64,000 nt of DNA from Candidatus Accumulibacter conexus (GCA_017592775.1 JAGFNJ010000025.1:1-64000); one strand, 5' to 3'; shown: positions 1-11,390, counted from the stretch's first letter. Program-made: numbers and translations. Notes: a model not told the origin generated them from the sequence alone.

Positions 1-184
1 GGTCCGCGGGATGCAGCGCCAGTTCCGGATCGAGAAAGGAATCCTTGGCCGGGCGCAAGGTCTTCCAATCCAGTGCCTGTACGGCGGTCGCCGGCAGATA
101 ACGCTCGAGGAACTCCGCCGCCACCTCGGTCCGCCCGAACACCGCCTTGAAAAAGCGGTCGTGAGGGCTGTTCAACGCCGTCAT
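1..184 (-). CDS. Rpn-family recombination-promoting nuclease / putative transposase, N-terminal part
   Basis: The gene starts at 184 on the minus strand and runs off the window edge after 61 codons. The N-terminus (SPHDRFFKAVFG, then an AAEFLERYLP stretch) is the hallmark of Rpn/YhgA-like proteins, a PD-(D/E)XK nuclease family once annotated as transposase_31. Family members cut DNA and stimulate RecA-independent recombination. The catalytic residues lie beyond the visible part, so activity cannot be judged. A separate C-terminal remnant of the same family lies at 5970-6166, which suggests that such genes have been repeatedly gained and broken here. Confidence 0.75.
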   Translation of the reverse strand, partial: MTALNSPHDRFFKAVFGRTEVAAEFLERYLPATAVQALDWKTLRPAKDSFLDPELALHPAD

Positions 185-285
185 GTACGATCTCCGCCAA
201 CTCGCTGAGGATTCATCGTATCACTGTCAGCCTGGATGTGCATCAGGGCAGGATCGAGATCGAATGCGCTCTGTCACGGGAGGAA

Positions 286-414
286 CCCGATGCACGGATG
301 CGGGTGCTGCGCGAGCAGCCGCTGATCTTCGACGGCCGCAGCCTCTTCGACCCCGCCACAGCTCGTAGCCTGGGGCTGGGGCTCGACTATCACGCGATCG
401 GGCGTGGCGAGGCA
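286..414 (+). pseudogene. C-terminal remnant of UDP-glucose 6-dehydrogenase
   Basis: One reading frame encodes a piece containing IFDGRSLFDPATARSLG and then DYHAIGRG. This matches the C-terminal signature of UDP-glucose/GDP-mannose dehydrogenases, where an IFDGRN-LYDP segment is followed by a GhRYxxIGRG-like end. Nothing upstream extends the similarity, and the preceding 100 bases look unrelated, so only the tail of a former gene remains. An extra LG pair in the motif fits decay. It is a remnant, not a functional enzyme. The family assignment rests on motif recognition alone. Confidence 0.55.
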
Positions 415-751
415 CCTCGGGGGGTGGGGCTGGAGGGGTAGGGGGCGGCGGCAGGGGCTGGGCTGTCCGAGCTTGCGATGGTTGCCACAACGAGTGATGG
501 CGTGGCCCGCGAGTCACCCTGGAGTCCGGCACTTCACCGGCGTCGGCACACCGTGCGGTGGGTTTCGCCCAGCCGGTCTGCCGGATGCTCTGGCTGCCAC
601 GCGGGACATCGGCCGGCAGATGTCCGACCACGCCAGGCGCTACTGGCTGGTGAACTTTGTTCCTTCAGGAGCGTCATGAGATGCATGCGGCTAATGTTGT
701 GACTGTTCGCAGCCGTTGACCAATCGTGTGTTGCCTTGCGGAGTCACAGCG
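415..751. other. Stretch without a recognisable gene
   Basis: About 340 bases separate the dehydrogenase remnant from the RTX protease start. Short open frames exist on both strands, but none has a ribosome binding site or a recognisable motif. The promoter of the protease should lie here. I could not pick out a convincing -35/-10 pair. Confidence 0.4.
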
Positions 752-3700
752 ATGAATGGACTGAAGCTTCCCGTGCCGGACAACGGCGCATCCAGGCAGG
801 TGATCGCCGGCCAGGCGACATATACCGACCCGCTGCTCGCGACCTACTACTGGTACCTCGGCGACGCCAGCGGCGCGGTCAAGGGCGCGAACGTCCTGCG
901 TGTCTGGGACGATTACCGGGGCGCCGGCGTCATCGTCGCGGTGATCGACGACGGTGTCGAGTATACGCACCCGGACCTTGCCGCCAATTACCGGAGCGAT
1001 CTCGACTACGACACGCTCGACCTGGATGCGGACCCATTCCCGGGCGATTTCAGCGACCGACATGGCACGGCCGTGTCCGGCGTCATCGCGGCGGCGCTGA
1101 ACAACGGCACCGGTGGTGCCGGTGTCGCTCCGGAGGCGGGCCTCGTCGGCTACCGCATCGGCTTTGGCGCCAACGGCACGCTCGAACAGATTCGGGACGC
1201 CTTCGAGCTTCTGATGGTCGTCGATGTGGCCAACAACAGTTGGGGCTTCGACGGCTACTTCGGCGACAACTTCCTCGATCCGGACTTCGCGCCGATCGGC
1301 GATGCGCTGGCGATGGCGCTGGCGGAGGGGCGCGACGGGCTCGGGACGATCGTCGTCATGGCGGCCGGGAATGCGCGGACGTCGGGCCAGGACGTGAACT
1401 ACCACGGCTTCCAGAACCACCGCGGCACCATCGCCGTCGCCGCGACCGACAGCGGCGGCAACGTCACCTACTATTCGACGCCGGGCGCGGCGCTGCTCGT
1501 CGCGGCGCCCGGTCACGGCATCACGACCACCGACCGGGTTGGCAGCGCCGGCTACGGCAGCGAAGACTACGCGACGGTGAATGGGACCTCGTTCGCGGCG
1601 CCGGTGGTCAGCGGCATCGCCGCGCTCATGCTCGACGCCAATCCCGGCCTCGGCTGGCGCGACGTGCAGGAGATCCTGGCGGCGACCGCGGTGCGCGCGG
1701 GCAGCCCGGCGAGTTGGTCGTTCAACGCGGCCGACAACTGGAACGGCGGCGCGATGCACGTCAGCCACGACTACGGCTTCGGCCTGGTCGATGCCCATGC
1801 GGCGGTGCGCGTCGCCGAGAGCTGGCGCAGCGTCGCCACTTCGGGCAACGAGTGGGTCGCCGAGGGCCTGCAGTACCCCGTGTCGCCGATCGCCATCCCC
1901 GATGGCGGCAGCGTCTCGAGCACGATCACGCTCGCTGCCGGCCTGCGCATCGATCGCGTCGAGGTCGACCTCGCGCTGGCGCATCCGTACCTCACGCAGG
2001 TGCGCGTGACGCTGACGGCGCCGGACGGGACCGAGAGCGTGCTGGTGCACAACCCCTTGGCGTCACAGGGGAACATCTACTTCACCTTCTCGACGACACG
2101 CGACTGGGGCGAGTTCTCGGGCGGCGACTGGACGCTGACCGTCACCGATACGCAAGTGGGGGCGACCGGCGTGGTGTACGCCTGGGGCATCCGCGCGTAC
2201 GGCGATCTCGCCGGCGACGACACCTACCTCTACTCCGGCGAGTTCGCGGCGCTGGCCACTGCCGATGCGTCGCGACGCGTGCTGTCCGACGCCGGCGGGA
2301 TGGACGCGATCAACACCGCGGCGATTGCCGGCGACACGCTGCTCGACCTGCGGCCCGGTCATCTTTCGCTGATCGCAGGGCAGGAGGTGACGATAAGCGC
2401 CGGCACGATCATCGAGAACGCCGACAGCGGTGATGGCAACGACACGCTGATCGGCAACGATGCGGCGAACTCGCTGCGTGGGTGGCGGGGCAACGATTTC
2501 CTCGATGGTGGGACGGGTGTCGACACGCTCGACGGCGGGGCGGGTGACGATGTTTATGTCGTGGACGTGGCCGCGGACGTCATCGTCGAACGCCCCGGCG
2601 GCGGCACGGATACGGTGCGCACGACGCTGGCCAGCTACCTCCTCGGACTCGAACTGGAGAACCTTGCCTTCATTGGCAGCGGCAACTTCAAGGGGACAGG
2701 CAACGCAGCGGCCAACGTCATCGATGGCGGCGCGGGGAATGACAGCCTCAACGGGGGGCTGGGTGCCGACCTGCTGCGCGGCGGTCTGGGCGACGACACC
2801 TACACGGTGGACCATGCGGCTGACAGCGTCGTCGAGTTGCTGGGTGAAGGGACCGATTACGTGTACAGCTCGGTGAGCTGGACGCTCGGCGCCAATCTCG
2901 AGCGGCTCTATCTGACGGGCAGTGCTGCGATCGATGGCGCCGGCAATGATCTGGGCAACCGGCTTTACGGCCAGTCGAACAGCGCGATCAATGCGCTCAC
3001 GGGTGGCCCGGGCAATGACGTCTATTACGTCGGCAGCAACGATCTCATCGTCGAACTGGCTGGGCAGGGCACCGACACCGCTTACGCCTATGGCGACTTC
3101 ACGCTCGCGGCCGGCGTTTCGGTCGAGTTCCTCTACCTCAATGTGACGAGCGGCCAGAAGCTGACCGGCAACGAACTGGCCAACTACCTGCGCGGCAACA
3201 CGGGCAACGACACGCTCATCGGCTTCGAAGGAAACGACAGCCTCAACGGTGGTCTGGGCGTCGACCTGTTGCAGGGTGGACCGGGCGACGACACGTACAC
3301 GGTGGACCATTCGGGGGACAGCGTCGTCGAACTGGTGGGCGAGGGCAGGGACACCGTGTACAGCTCGGTGAGCTGGACGCTCGGCGCCAACCTCGAGCGG
3401 CTCTATCTGACGGGTAGTGTGGCGATCGCGGGTATCGGCAACGAGCTGGCCAACACGCTGGTCGGTCACTCCAGCACGGCTGGAAACGTGCTGACTGGTG
3501 GGGCGGGCGACGACGCGTACTACGTCGACGCGAACGATGTCGTCGTCGAGTCGGCCGGTGAAGGCAACGACATCGTCTATGGCTCGGTGAGCTGGACGCT
3601 CGGCGCCAATCTGGAGCGGCTCTATCTGACGGGCAGTGCAGCAGTCGATGGCACCGGCAATGATCTGGCCAACCGACTTTACGGTCAGGCGAACAGCGCG

Positions 3701-4369
3701 ATCAATACGCTCGCGGGCGGCACGGGCAATGACATCTATTACGTCGGCAGCAACGATGTCATCGTCGAACTGGCCGGGCAGGGCACCGACACCGCTTACG
3801 GCTATGGCGACTACACGCTCGCGACGGGCGTGTCGGTCGAGAACCTTTATCTCAATGTGACGACCGATCAGACGCTGACCGGCAACGAGCTGGCCAACAA
3901 CCTGCGCGGCAATACCGGCAGCGACACGCTGCGCGGACTCGACGGCAACGACAGCCTGAACGGCGGGCTCGGCGCGGATGTGCTCGAGGGGGGGCAGGGC
4001 AACGACACGCTGGCGGGTAGTTTCGGCAACGACACCCTGAGCGGTGGCAACGGCAGCGACATCTTCCGCTTCGACACGGCGCTCGACGCCACCAGCAACC
4101 TCGACTCGGTGATCGACTTCAGCGTCGTCGATGACAGCTTTCAGCTCGAGAACGGCATCTTCACTTCGCTGACCCAGACGGGCACGCTCGCTGCCGGCTT
4201 GTTCGTCATCGGCACCGCCGCACTCGACGCCAACGACAAGCTGATCTATGACAACACGAACGGTGCGCTCTTCTACGACGCCGACGGCAGCGGCTCCGGC
4301 GGCGCTGTCCAGTTCGCGGTCCTCGGCACCAGTCTCGCGCTGACCAACCTGGACTTCGTCGTCACCTGA
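752..4369 (+). CDS. Secreted RTX subtilisin-like serine protease with P-domain
   Basis: The 1205-residue product has an S8 subtilase domain with catalytic Asp near residue 66 (VIDDG), His104 (RHGTAVSG) and Ser280 (NGTSFAAPV). A proprotein-convertase P-domain follows at about 390-490. From about 560 to 1105 there are many glycine/aspartate RTX nonapeptides (GGxGxDxLx) that bind calcium. The C-terminal 110 residues resemble a type I secretion signal. There is no N-terminal signal peptide, which fits export through a TolC-type ABC channel, but no such exporter lies in the window. ATG 752 is preferred over an upstream TTG at 716 because GGAG sits about eight bases before it. Related proteins degrade proteins outside the cell or process surface adhesins. 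The substrate here is unknown. Confidence 0.9.
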   Translation: MNGLKLPVPDNGASRQVIAGQATYTDPLLATYYWYLGDASGAVKGANVLRVWDDYRGAGVIVAVIDDGVEYTHPDLAANYRSDLDYDTLDLDADPFPGDFSDRHGTAVSGVIAAALNNGTGGAGVAPEAGLVGYRIGFGANGTLEQIRDAFELLMVVDVANNSWGFDGYFGDNFLDPDFAPIGDALAMALAEGRDGLGTIVVMAAGNARTSGQDVNYHGFQNHRGTIAVAATDSGGNVTYYSTPGAALLVAAPGHGITTTDRVGSAGYGSEDYATVNGTSFAAPVVSGIAALMLDANPGLGWRDVQEILAATAVRAGSPASWSFNAADNWNGGAMHVSHDYGFGLVDAHAAVRVAESWRSVATSGNEWVAEGLQYPVSPIAIPDGGSVSSTITLAAGLRIDRVEVDLALAHPYLTQVRVTLTAPDGTESVLVHNPLASQGNIYFTFSTTRDWGEFSGGDWTLTVTDTQVGATGVVYAWGIRAYGDLAGDDTYLYSGEFAALATADASRRVLSDAGGMDAINTAAIAGDTLLDLRPGHLSLIAGQEVTISAGTIIENADSGDGNDTLIGNDAANSLRGWRGNDFLDGGTGVDTLDGGAGDDVYVVDVAADVIVERPGGGTDTVRTTLASYLLGLELENLAFIGSGNFKGTGNAAANVIDGGAGNDSLNGGLGADLLRGGLGDDTYTVDHAADSVVELLGEGTDYVYSSVSWTLGANLERLYLTGSAAIDGAGNDLGNRLYGQSNSAINALTGGPGNDVYYVGSNDLIVELAGQGTDTAYAYGDFTLAAGVSVEFLYLNVTSGQKLTGNELANYLRGNTGNDTLIGFEGNDSLNGGLGVDLLQGGPGDDTYTVDHSGDSVVELVGEGRDTVYSSVSWTLGANLERLYLTGSVAIAGIGNELANTLVGHSSTAGNVLTGGAGDDAYYVDANDVVVESAGEGNDIVYGSVSWTLGANLERLYLTGSAAVDGTGNDLANRLYGQANSAINTLAGGTGNDIYYVGSNDVIVELAGQGTDTAYGYGDYTLATGVSVENLYLNVTTDQTLTGNELANNLRGNTGSDTLRGLDGNDSLNGGLGADVLEGGQGNDTLAGSFGNDTLSGGNGSDIFRFDTALDATSNLDSVIDFSVVDDSFQLENGIFTSLTQTGTLAAGLFVIGTAALDANDKLIYDNTNGALFYDADGSGSGGAVQFAVLGTSLALTNLDFVVT
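2870..3260 (+). repeat. Direct repeat copy 1 inside the RTX region
   Basis: This block matches 3584-3974 at a constant offset of 714 bases (238 codons), with long stretches of near identity around the SVSWTLGANLERLYLTGS motif. A third, shorter copy of that motif begins near 3360. The pattern indicates recent in-frame duplication of whole RTX modules, which also carry non-RTX beta segments between the calcium loops. Confidence 0.8.
3584..3974 (+). repeat. Direct repeat copy 2 inside the RTX region
   Basis: Second copy of the module at 2870-3260. The reading frame is kept through both copies. Differences between the copies are mostly single bases, so the duplication is young relative to the rest of the gene. 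Confidence 0.8.
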
Positions 4370-4591
4370 TCATCGGCGCAAACAGTGACAGTGACAGTAT
4401 GCTTGACTCGCGTCTCCGGCCCGATCTCGAGCTCCGACGTCAGCACCTTGAAGCTGGATCCGATGTCTGCGAGCGACCTGTAACTTGTGACCACTGCGCC
4501 GGGTGGCACTGGATTTCCACGTCGGCTGCGCCTCCTCGCCATGAGGGTGGGTATCGGCAGTCGGAGCGGCGTGGCCCTCGCGGTGCTGTAG

Positions 4592-5755
4592 TCAGCCAGC
4601 GGCAACCTGGGTTGCGAGTTCGAGCAGTGGGATGGCCTGGATGTCGTGGGCCATTCGATAGCGTTCCTGGCCGGGATAGACGACGAACTTGCGCGCGGGG
4701 GCCAGATCTTCGCAGGCGGCATGAAAGCCACGTTCGGCTTTTGGATTGAGGCTGCGCTTGATTTCGACCGCCCATAGGCTGTTGTCCGGCCAGGCCAGCA
4801 GCAAGTCGATTTCGGCACCGCCGCTGGTGCGATAGAAGTAACCTTGCGCCTTGCCGGCAGCGGCGGTGAGCAGGTTTTCCATGACCATGCATTCCCAGCT
4901 TTGCCCGACCACCGGATGTGCCAGCAGGGTTTCCTTGTCGGGGATGGCCAGCAGGGCATGGACCAGGCCACTGTCGCGCACGTATACCTTGGGCGATTTG
5001 ACCAGACGCTTGCCCAGGTTGGCATGCCAGGCAGGCAGGCGGCGCACGAGGTACAAGTCGACCAACAGGTCGAGATAGGCCGCGGCGGTCTTGGCGTCTA
5101 CGCCCAGGTTGCGTGCGAATTGGGCGATGTTGAGCAGGCCGCCCTGATGATGGGCCAGCATGGCCCAGAAGCGGCGCAGGGTTTCGGCGGCGATGCGGGG
5201 CCCGAACTGTGGAATGTCGCGCTCGAGATAGGTGCGGATGAAATCCTGGCGCCATCGCAGGCTGCGGGCTGCACTGGCCGCGAGCAGGCTGTCCGGAAAC
5301 CCACCGCGTAGCCAGAGTTCATCGGTTGGCAGGTTGAGTGTTTCCAGTACGCTGAAAGGCGCCAGCTCAAGATGGCTGATGCGGCCGGCCAGGCTTTCGC
5401 CTGACTGCTTGAGCAGATCAGGCGACGCGGACCCCAGCAGCAGATATTGACCGGTTGTGCGACCTGCTCGCCGAGCGCGGTCGATCAATCCGCGCAGTAC
5501 CGGAAACAACCCGGGGGCGCGATGCACTTCGTCGATGATGACCAGCTTGTCCTGGTGGTCTGCCAGGTAGAGCTCGGGTTGGGCGAGCTTGGCGCGGTCC
5601 TGTTCCGACTCGAGATCAAGATAGAGTGCGTTGATCTGGCGGCCGATTTCCAGGGCCAGCGTGGTTTTCCCGACCTGGCGCGGCCCAAGCAGCGCCACGG
5701 CGGGGGTGTAGTCGACTGCGGCTTTGAGTTCGGTAGCCAGTGTTCGCTTGATCAT
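4592..5755 (-). CDS. AAA+ ATPase with DUF4143 domain (first copy)
   Basis: The 387-residue protein has Walker A GPRQVGKT near residues 21-28, Walker B LVIIDEVHRAPG and a sensor-like LLLGSASPDLL, followed by a C-terminal DUF4143 region ending in a nuclease-like fold segment (GGAEIDLLL then VEIKRSL). The ExK-type end resembles PD-(D/E)XK folds reported in this family. The start is MIKRTLATEL at 5755; longer readings upstream run into a repeated element and are rejected. The biological role of these standalone ATPases is not established, though they are common in accessory DNA. A second, divergent member (6171-7400) lies upstream on the same strand. Confidence 0.85.
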   Translation of the reverse strand: MIKRTLATELKAAVDYTPAVALLGPRQVGKTTLALEIGRQINALYLDLESEQDRAKLAQPELYLADHQDKLVIIDEVHRAPGLFPVLRGLIDRARRAGRTTGQYLLLGSASPDLLKQSGESLAGRISHLELAPFSVLETLNLPTDELWLRGGFPDSLLAASAARSLRWRQDFIRTYLERDIPQFGPRIAAETLRRFWAMLAHHQGGLLNIAQFARNLGVDAKTAAAYLDLLVDLYLVRRLPAWHANLGKRLVKSPKVYVRDSGLVHALLAIPDKETLLAHPVVGQSWECMVMENLLTAAAGKAQGYFYRTSGGAEIDLLLAWPDNSLWAVEIKRSLNPKAERGFHAACEDLAPARKFVVYPGQERYRMAHDIQAIPLLELATQVAAG

Positions 5756-5833
5756 CCTTGCAATTGTGGAGCTTTGGTGCGTCGATTGCAAGGTTTGATT
5801 GGGGAAACGGGGGCCTTGGGAACGGGGACGCTG

Positions 5834-5889
5834 CATGTATCTCTGGGTGCTCCTGGCCGACAGTCGGCGGATTGTTGCTCGCGGTCGAC
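5834..5889. repeat. Dispersed short element, copy 1
   Basis: About 56 bases match 7481-7536 closely, including the shared segments TCTCTGGGTGCTC, TTGGCCGACA-like and GGCGGATTGTTGC. Both copies are preceded by a GAAYGGGGACG stretch, and both lie upstream of a DUF4143 ATPase gene. Similarity stops abruptly after a GTCGA sequence. It may be a small mobile or regulatory element; it has no coding potential that I trust. Confidence 0.6.
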
Positions 5890-5969
5890 GTGGCCGGGAG
5901 GACTTCCACCTCACGGTCAGTTCAAATCGCCCGATGAATCGGGCTCCTGCAGCGTAATGGGGGGCGTGT

Positions 5970-6166
5970 TCAGGATCGTTCGGCAAACACGGCGGCCAGG
6001 GTCTGTGCGCCGAGCGCGCCCTTTGCCCACGCTTCCGCGTGGGCTGGGTCGTCGCCCGTGAGGTGGCTCTCGACCCAGCCGGCAAGGTTCCGAAGCGCCA
6101 GGTCAGCAACTGTTCCGGCAGCCGTGCCGCGCCTTTCTCGATCCTTTTCTGAACGTCTCGTTCCAT
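5970..6166 (-). pseudogene. Frameshifted C-terminal remnant of an Rpn-family nuclease
   Basis: Reading from 6166 downwards gives MERDVQKRIEKGAARLPEQL, then LTWRFGTLPA. After a frame change it continues WVESHLTGDDPAHAEAWAKG and ends LAAVFAERS at a TGA (5972-5970). Together these match the usual tail of Rpn/YhgA-like proteins: an EKG helix, a QLxxRFG-LP motif, then a helical end in AVFA. The N-terminal nuclease domain is missing and is replaced by the DUF4143 gene, whose stop lies five bases away. The fragment is broken both by truncation and by the frameshift near 6085-6095. Confidence 0.65.
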
Positions 6167-6170
6167 CGCC

Positions 6171-7400
6171 TCAAATCAGGTTCCACGGTATTGCCAATAC
6201 GTTTTCGCTGACCCAGCGCGTTTGTTCCACGGGGCAGAGGAGGACGCCCGGGGCACAGTTGAGATGGGCATGTGCGGCCTGGAAGGCTTCGATACCTCTT
6301 GCCATGCGCCGGTTGGGGTTGGCGGTGAGTTTGATCTCAATGGGATAGAGCATGCCGTCACGTTCCAGGAGGATGTCGATCTCGGCCCCGCCGGCCGCGC
6401 GCCAGTGGTGAAACGTTGGGCGGGTGGGGAGGCGGGACGCTTGTTTGATCAGTTCACCGACCATGGCCGTTTCGAACAAGGCGCCGAACAGGGGGTGGGC
6501 GGTCAAGGCCCGAGGAGAGGAAACCTGCGCATGGTGACAGGCCAGGCCGGTGTCGGCGAGGTGTCCTTTGGGGCGCAAGGAGACTCGCTTGGCGGGGTTT
6601 CCCGAGAAGGCCGGAAGGGAAAACCACTGATACGTGCCTTCCATGATGCCCAGCCAACGCCGGGCGGTTTGCGGGGTCATCCCGATTTCCCGGCCCAACT
6701 GGCTGTAGTTGATTTCCTGGGCGGTCAGCGCGCCCATCAGACGAACGAAGCGGCCAAAGTCCTGCCAGTCTTCGATGCCACCGGCGAGTCTGGCGTCTCG
6801 CTCGACATAGGTGCGGTGGTAGCCGGCCCAGAAGTCCGGTATCAGGTCTTCGTCGATTTCGATTGCGCGGGGCAGGCTTCCCCGCCAGAGCCATGACGGC
6901 AGATTGGCTTCGTGAAGTGCAGCCTGGCGGCTCCAGTCGAAGAAGGTTTGCGGCGCTTCCAGCCAGCGGCTTAGCCAGCCGGTATCTGAATTGGCGATCT
7001 CCTGCAGGGAGAAACCGTAGAGGTCCAGGAAGGCTGCACGTCCGGCCAGGCTTTCCGAAACGGAACGCAGAACCTGCCACTGCTGCGATCCGGTCACCAG
7101 ATATTGACCCACACGATGGGGGTCACGGTCGACGTGACGCTTGATGGCTGCCACTACCTCGGGGGCATACTGGATTTCATCCAGGATGACCGGTGCGGGA
7201 TGGTTGCGCAGAAAAAGATCGGGCTCCCGCCGCGCGTTTTCGACATCCAGGCTGGCGTCGAACACCACATAGTCAAGCTTGGGAAAAAGGTGGCGGAGCA
7301 GCGTGGTCTTGCCTACTTGGCGGGCACCACTGAGGACGACGACCGGGAAGGCTTCCACGAGCCTTTGCAGCCGTTCGGAGAGGATTCTGTGACGATACAT
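6171..7400 (-). CDS. AAA+ ATPase with DUF4143 domain (second copy)
   Basis: The 409-residue protein has Walker A GARQVGKT near residues 25-32, Walker [13 protein letters not shown], a [18 protein letters not shown] sensor region, and a C-terminal [11 protein letters not shown] / PIEIKLT segment like that of the 4592-5755 protein. The two share architecture but differ a lot in sequence, so they are not a recent tandem duplication. The start at 7400 ([11 protein letters not shown]) is the first ATG before the ATPase core. Function is unknown; in the family, ATP binding is clear while partners are not. Confidence 0.85.
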   Translation of the reverse strand: MYRHRILSERLQRLVEAFPVVVLSGARQVGKTTLLRHLFPKLDYVVFDASLDVENARREPDLFLRNHPAPVILDEIQYAPEVVAAIKRHVDRDPHRVGQYLVTGSQQWQVLRSVSESLAGRAAFLDLYGFSLQEIANSDTGWLSRWLEAPQTFFDWSRQAALHEANLPSWLWRGSLPRAIEIDEDLIPDFWAGYHRTYVERDARLAGGIEDWQDFGRFVRLMGALTAQEINYSQLGREIGMTPQTARRWLGIMEGTYQWFSLPAFSGNPAKRVSLRPKGHLADTGLACHHAQVSSPRALTAHPLFGALFETAMVGELIKQASRLPTRPTFHHWRAAGGAEIDILLERDGMLYPIEIKLTANPNRRMARGIEAFQAAHAHLNCAPGVLLCPVEQTRWVSENVLAIPWNLI

Positions 7401-7691
7401 GCTCTCAGATTATCAGCATGATCCTCGATCTGCAACGTTATGGCGGTGAAGAATGGGGACGGCCGCAATTCGGGGGCGGTATGTTTGTCTCTGGGTGCTC
7501 TTGGCCGACACCGGGCGGATTGTTGCGCGCCGTCGAACTCTGCGCCAGATCGCGCAGCAATTCGAGGATTGCGGGTACCGGCTGGTGCACCTCATCCCGC
7601 AGGGTGTACTCCAGACTGCGCAGCGCGGTGTGCCGCACGACGGCGCCGCGCCGGTTCTTCGTCACGGTATGTGCTCAGGCGTCCGCTGGCG
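7401..7691. other. Intergenic stretch with repeat copy 2 and an unsupported small frame
   Basis: This stretch lies between the second ATPase and the clpB promoter. It contains the repeat copy at 7481-7536. A minus-strand frame at 7438-7665 gives 75 residues beginning [20 protein letters not shown], whose first two-thirds look protein-like but match no family I know. Its last third runs through the repeat, so I do not call it a gene. Confidence 0.4.
7481..7536. repeat. Dispersed short element, copy 2
   Basis: Counterpart of 5834-5889, in the same orientation relative to the neighbouring DUF4143 ATPase gene. One indel near the start and roughly ten substitutions separate the copies. The flanks beyond the element are unrelated. 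Confidence 0.6.
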
Positions 7692-7720
7692 CATTGAACT
7701 GCGTCCCTTCGACCCCATAT
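7692..7720 (+). promoter_or_regulatory. Sigma-32 heat-shock promoter of clpB
   Basis: A TTGAA at 7694-7698 (preceded by CA) is followed, after 14 bases, by CCCCATAT at 7713-7720. This matches the RpoH consensus of CTTGAA, a 13-17 base spacer and CCCCATNT. Transcription would begin around 7727-7730, about 30 bases ahead of the clpB start codon. Heat-shock control is the expected regulation of clpB. Confidence 0.8.
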
Positions 7721-7756
7721 TGCACGCATCGACCGATTTTCAGCAAGGAGTGCAGC

Positions 7757-10332
<2,576 letters not shown>

Positions 10333-10336
<4 letters not shown>

Positions 10337-10446
10337 TGGAGGGCGGACCGGTGATCAGCATCGTCTACAACAGCCGGCAGGACGCGATTGTCGCCTACCC
10401 GGAGCCGGCTCTCGCCGACTACCGCTGGCCGGCGGCCAGGCGGTAG
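10333..10446 (+). CDS. Small open frame overlapping the clpB stop
   Basis: The ATG of a 37-codon frame overlaps the clpB stop as ATGA, an arrangement often seen with translational coupling. The product begins [16 protein letters not shown] and shows no motif, signal peptide or known family. It could be a short coupled peptide or a chance frame. Its best support is position alone. Confidence 0.2.
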
Positions 10447-10459
10447 CGGCCAGGCCAGC

Positions 10460-11125
10460 TCATCCTGGCGGTGCCGCCGCGCCCTTGCGGCGCACCTGCC
10501 CGAGCAGGATCGACATGCTGTAGTTGGCGTCCTTGATGACTTCGATCGCAAGCACCTCGAAGTGCTTTCGCATGAAGGCCTCGAAGGTGGGCCGGCGGTA
10601 CTTGATCACGTGTTCCGGCTCGTCGATGGGGCCGAGACAGTCGTTGGGAACGAAAAAGAACGCCTGTCCCGCCGGACGCAGAACGCGCGTGATTTCCGAG
10701 CAGAACAGATCTCGCCGGATGACATGTTCGAGAATCTGCGAAGCGATGACCACGTCGAAACTGGCGTCCGGGACCGGCAGTCTGGGCAGCGCGCCATGGA
10801 ACATGGTGAAGCCCTCGGCGCGCAAGCGGTCGACCGCATAGCGCGACAACTCGAGTCCCGAGAGATTGGTGAATCCGCGGGACTTGAGATCGCGCAGGAT
10901 GCTGCCGTTGCCGCAGGCGATGTCGAGAATCGCATCGTCGCGCTGAACCCGCCCTGCGATCAGCGCGTTCTTCGTCGGCCAGGTTCTTCTGTGCCAGGTT
11001 TCGGCCAACCGGTCATCCCAGTAGCGCTCCTCCCGACGCGGGCGCAGCAGATTCGCGGCGTAGTGGTAAAGGAGCGGGAAGCGATCGGATATGGCGGCGC
11101 GCAGGCGCCAGGGAATCGGGTTCAT
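10460..11125 (-). CDS. Class I SAM-dependent methyltransferase
   Basis: The 221-residue protein carries the SAM-binding motif I ILDIACGNGS, motif II acidic residue in LSGLELS, and motif IV FDVVIASQILEHV, followed by the usual RVLRPAGQAFFFVPN post-motif. This is a Rossmann-fold methyltransferase of the Methyltransf_11/UbiE type. The substrate cannot be told from sequence; the N-terminal basic segment with LLYHYAANLLRPRREERYW resembles proteins that act on lipids or glycans. MNPIPW at 11125 is taken as start; an ATG seven codons earlier (11146) is equally possible. It converges on clpB and the small frame after it. Confidence 0.8.
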   Translation of the reverse strand: MNPIPWRLRAAISDRFPLLYHYAANLLRPRREERYWDDRLAETWHRRTWPTKNALIAGRVQRDDAILDIACGNGSILRDLKSRGFTNLSGLELSRYAVDRLRAEGFTMFHGALPRLPVPDASFDVVIASQILEHVIRRDLFCSEITRVLRPAGQAFFFVPNDCLGPIDEPEHVIKYRRPTFEAFMRKHFEVLAIEVIKDANYSMSILLGQVRRKGAAAPPG

Positions 11126-11390
11126 GTGCTGATCCGGCGTTGGCATGGCCGTCGGGCGGGCCTTGCGGCAGTATAGGAGCGAGCGCGAAACAGCGTCAAT
11201 CCCGAATCTGGACGTCTCCCGCAGCGGCCGCGGCAAGATGGCTCGTCGCCTTCGCGTGCTGGCGTTGGCTGGCGCCGGTGACGATTCCATCGTCACGTGC
11301 CTGTCCGGCGACGCGTCGAGCCAGCCCGGCGGGCGTATAATCGGCGGCAGTTTCCCGCATTGGCGGGCGTTATTACCGGGAGTAGGCGAG

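Noticed and set aside
674-3469. Long minus-strand open frames (458 and 468 codons) opposite the RTX protease
   Set aside because: High-GC antisense frames of the protease; they mirror its repeats, lack ribosome binding sites and show no family motif.
2430-4060. Regularly spaced repeats that might suggest a CRISPR array
   Set aside because: They are in-frame RTX modules of variable spacing inside a coding gene; repeats encode GGxGxDxL motifs.
4381-4398. ACAGTG tandem triplet of hexamers
   Set aside because: Only three units and no known role; too short to report as a repeat.
4370-4591. Minus-strand frame with SYRSLADIGSSFKVLTSELE downstream of the first ATPase
   Set aside because: It reads like protein for about 40 residues but has no clear start and runs into the RTX gene on the other strand. 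Too weak to call even as a remnant.
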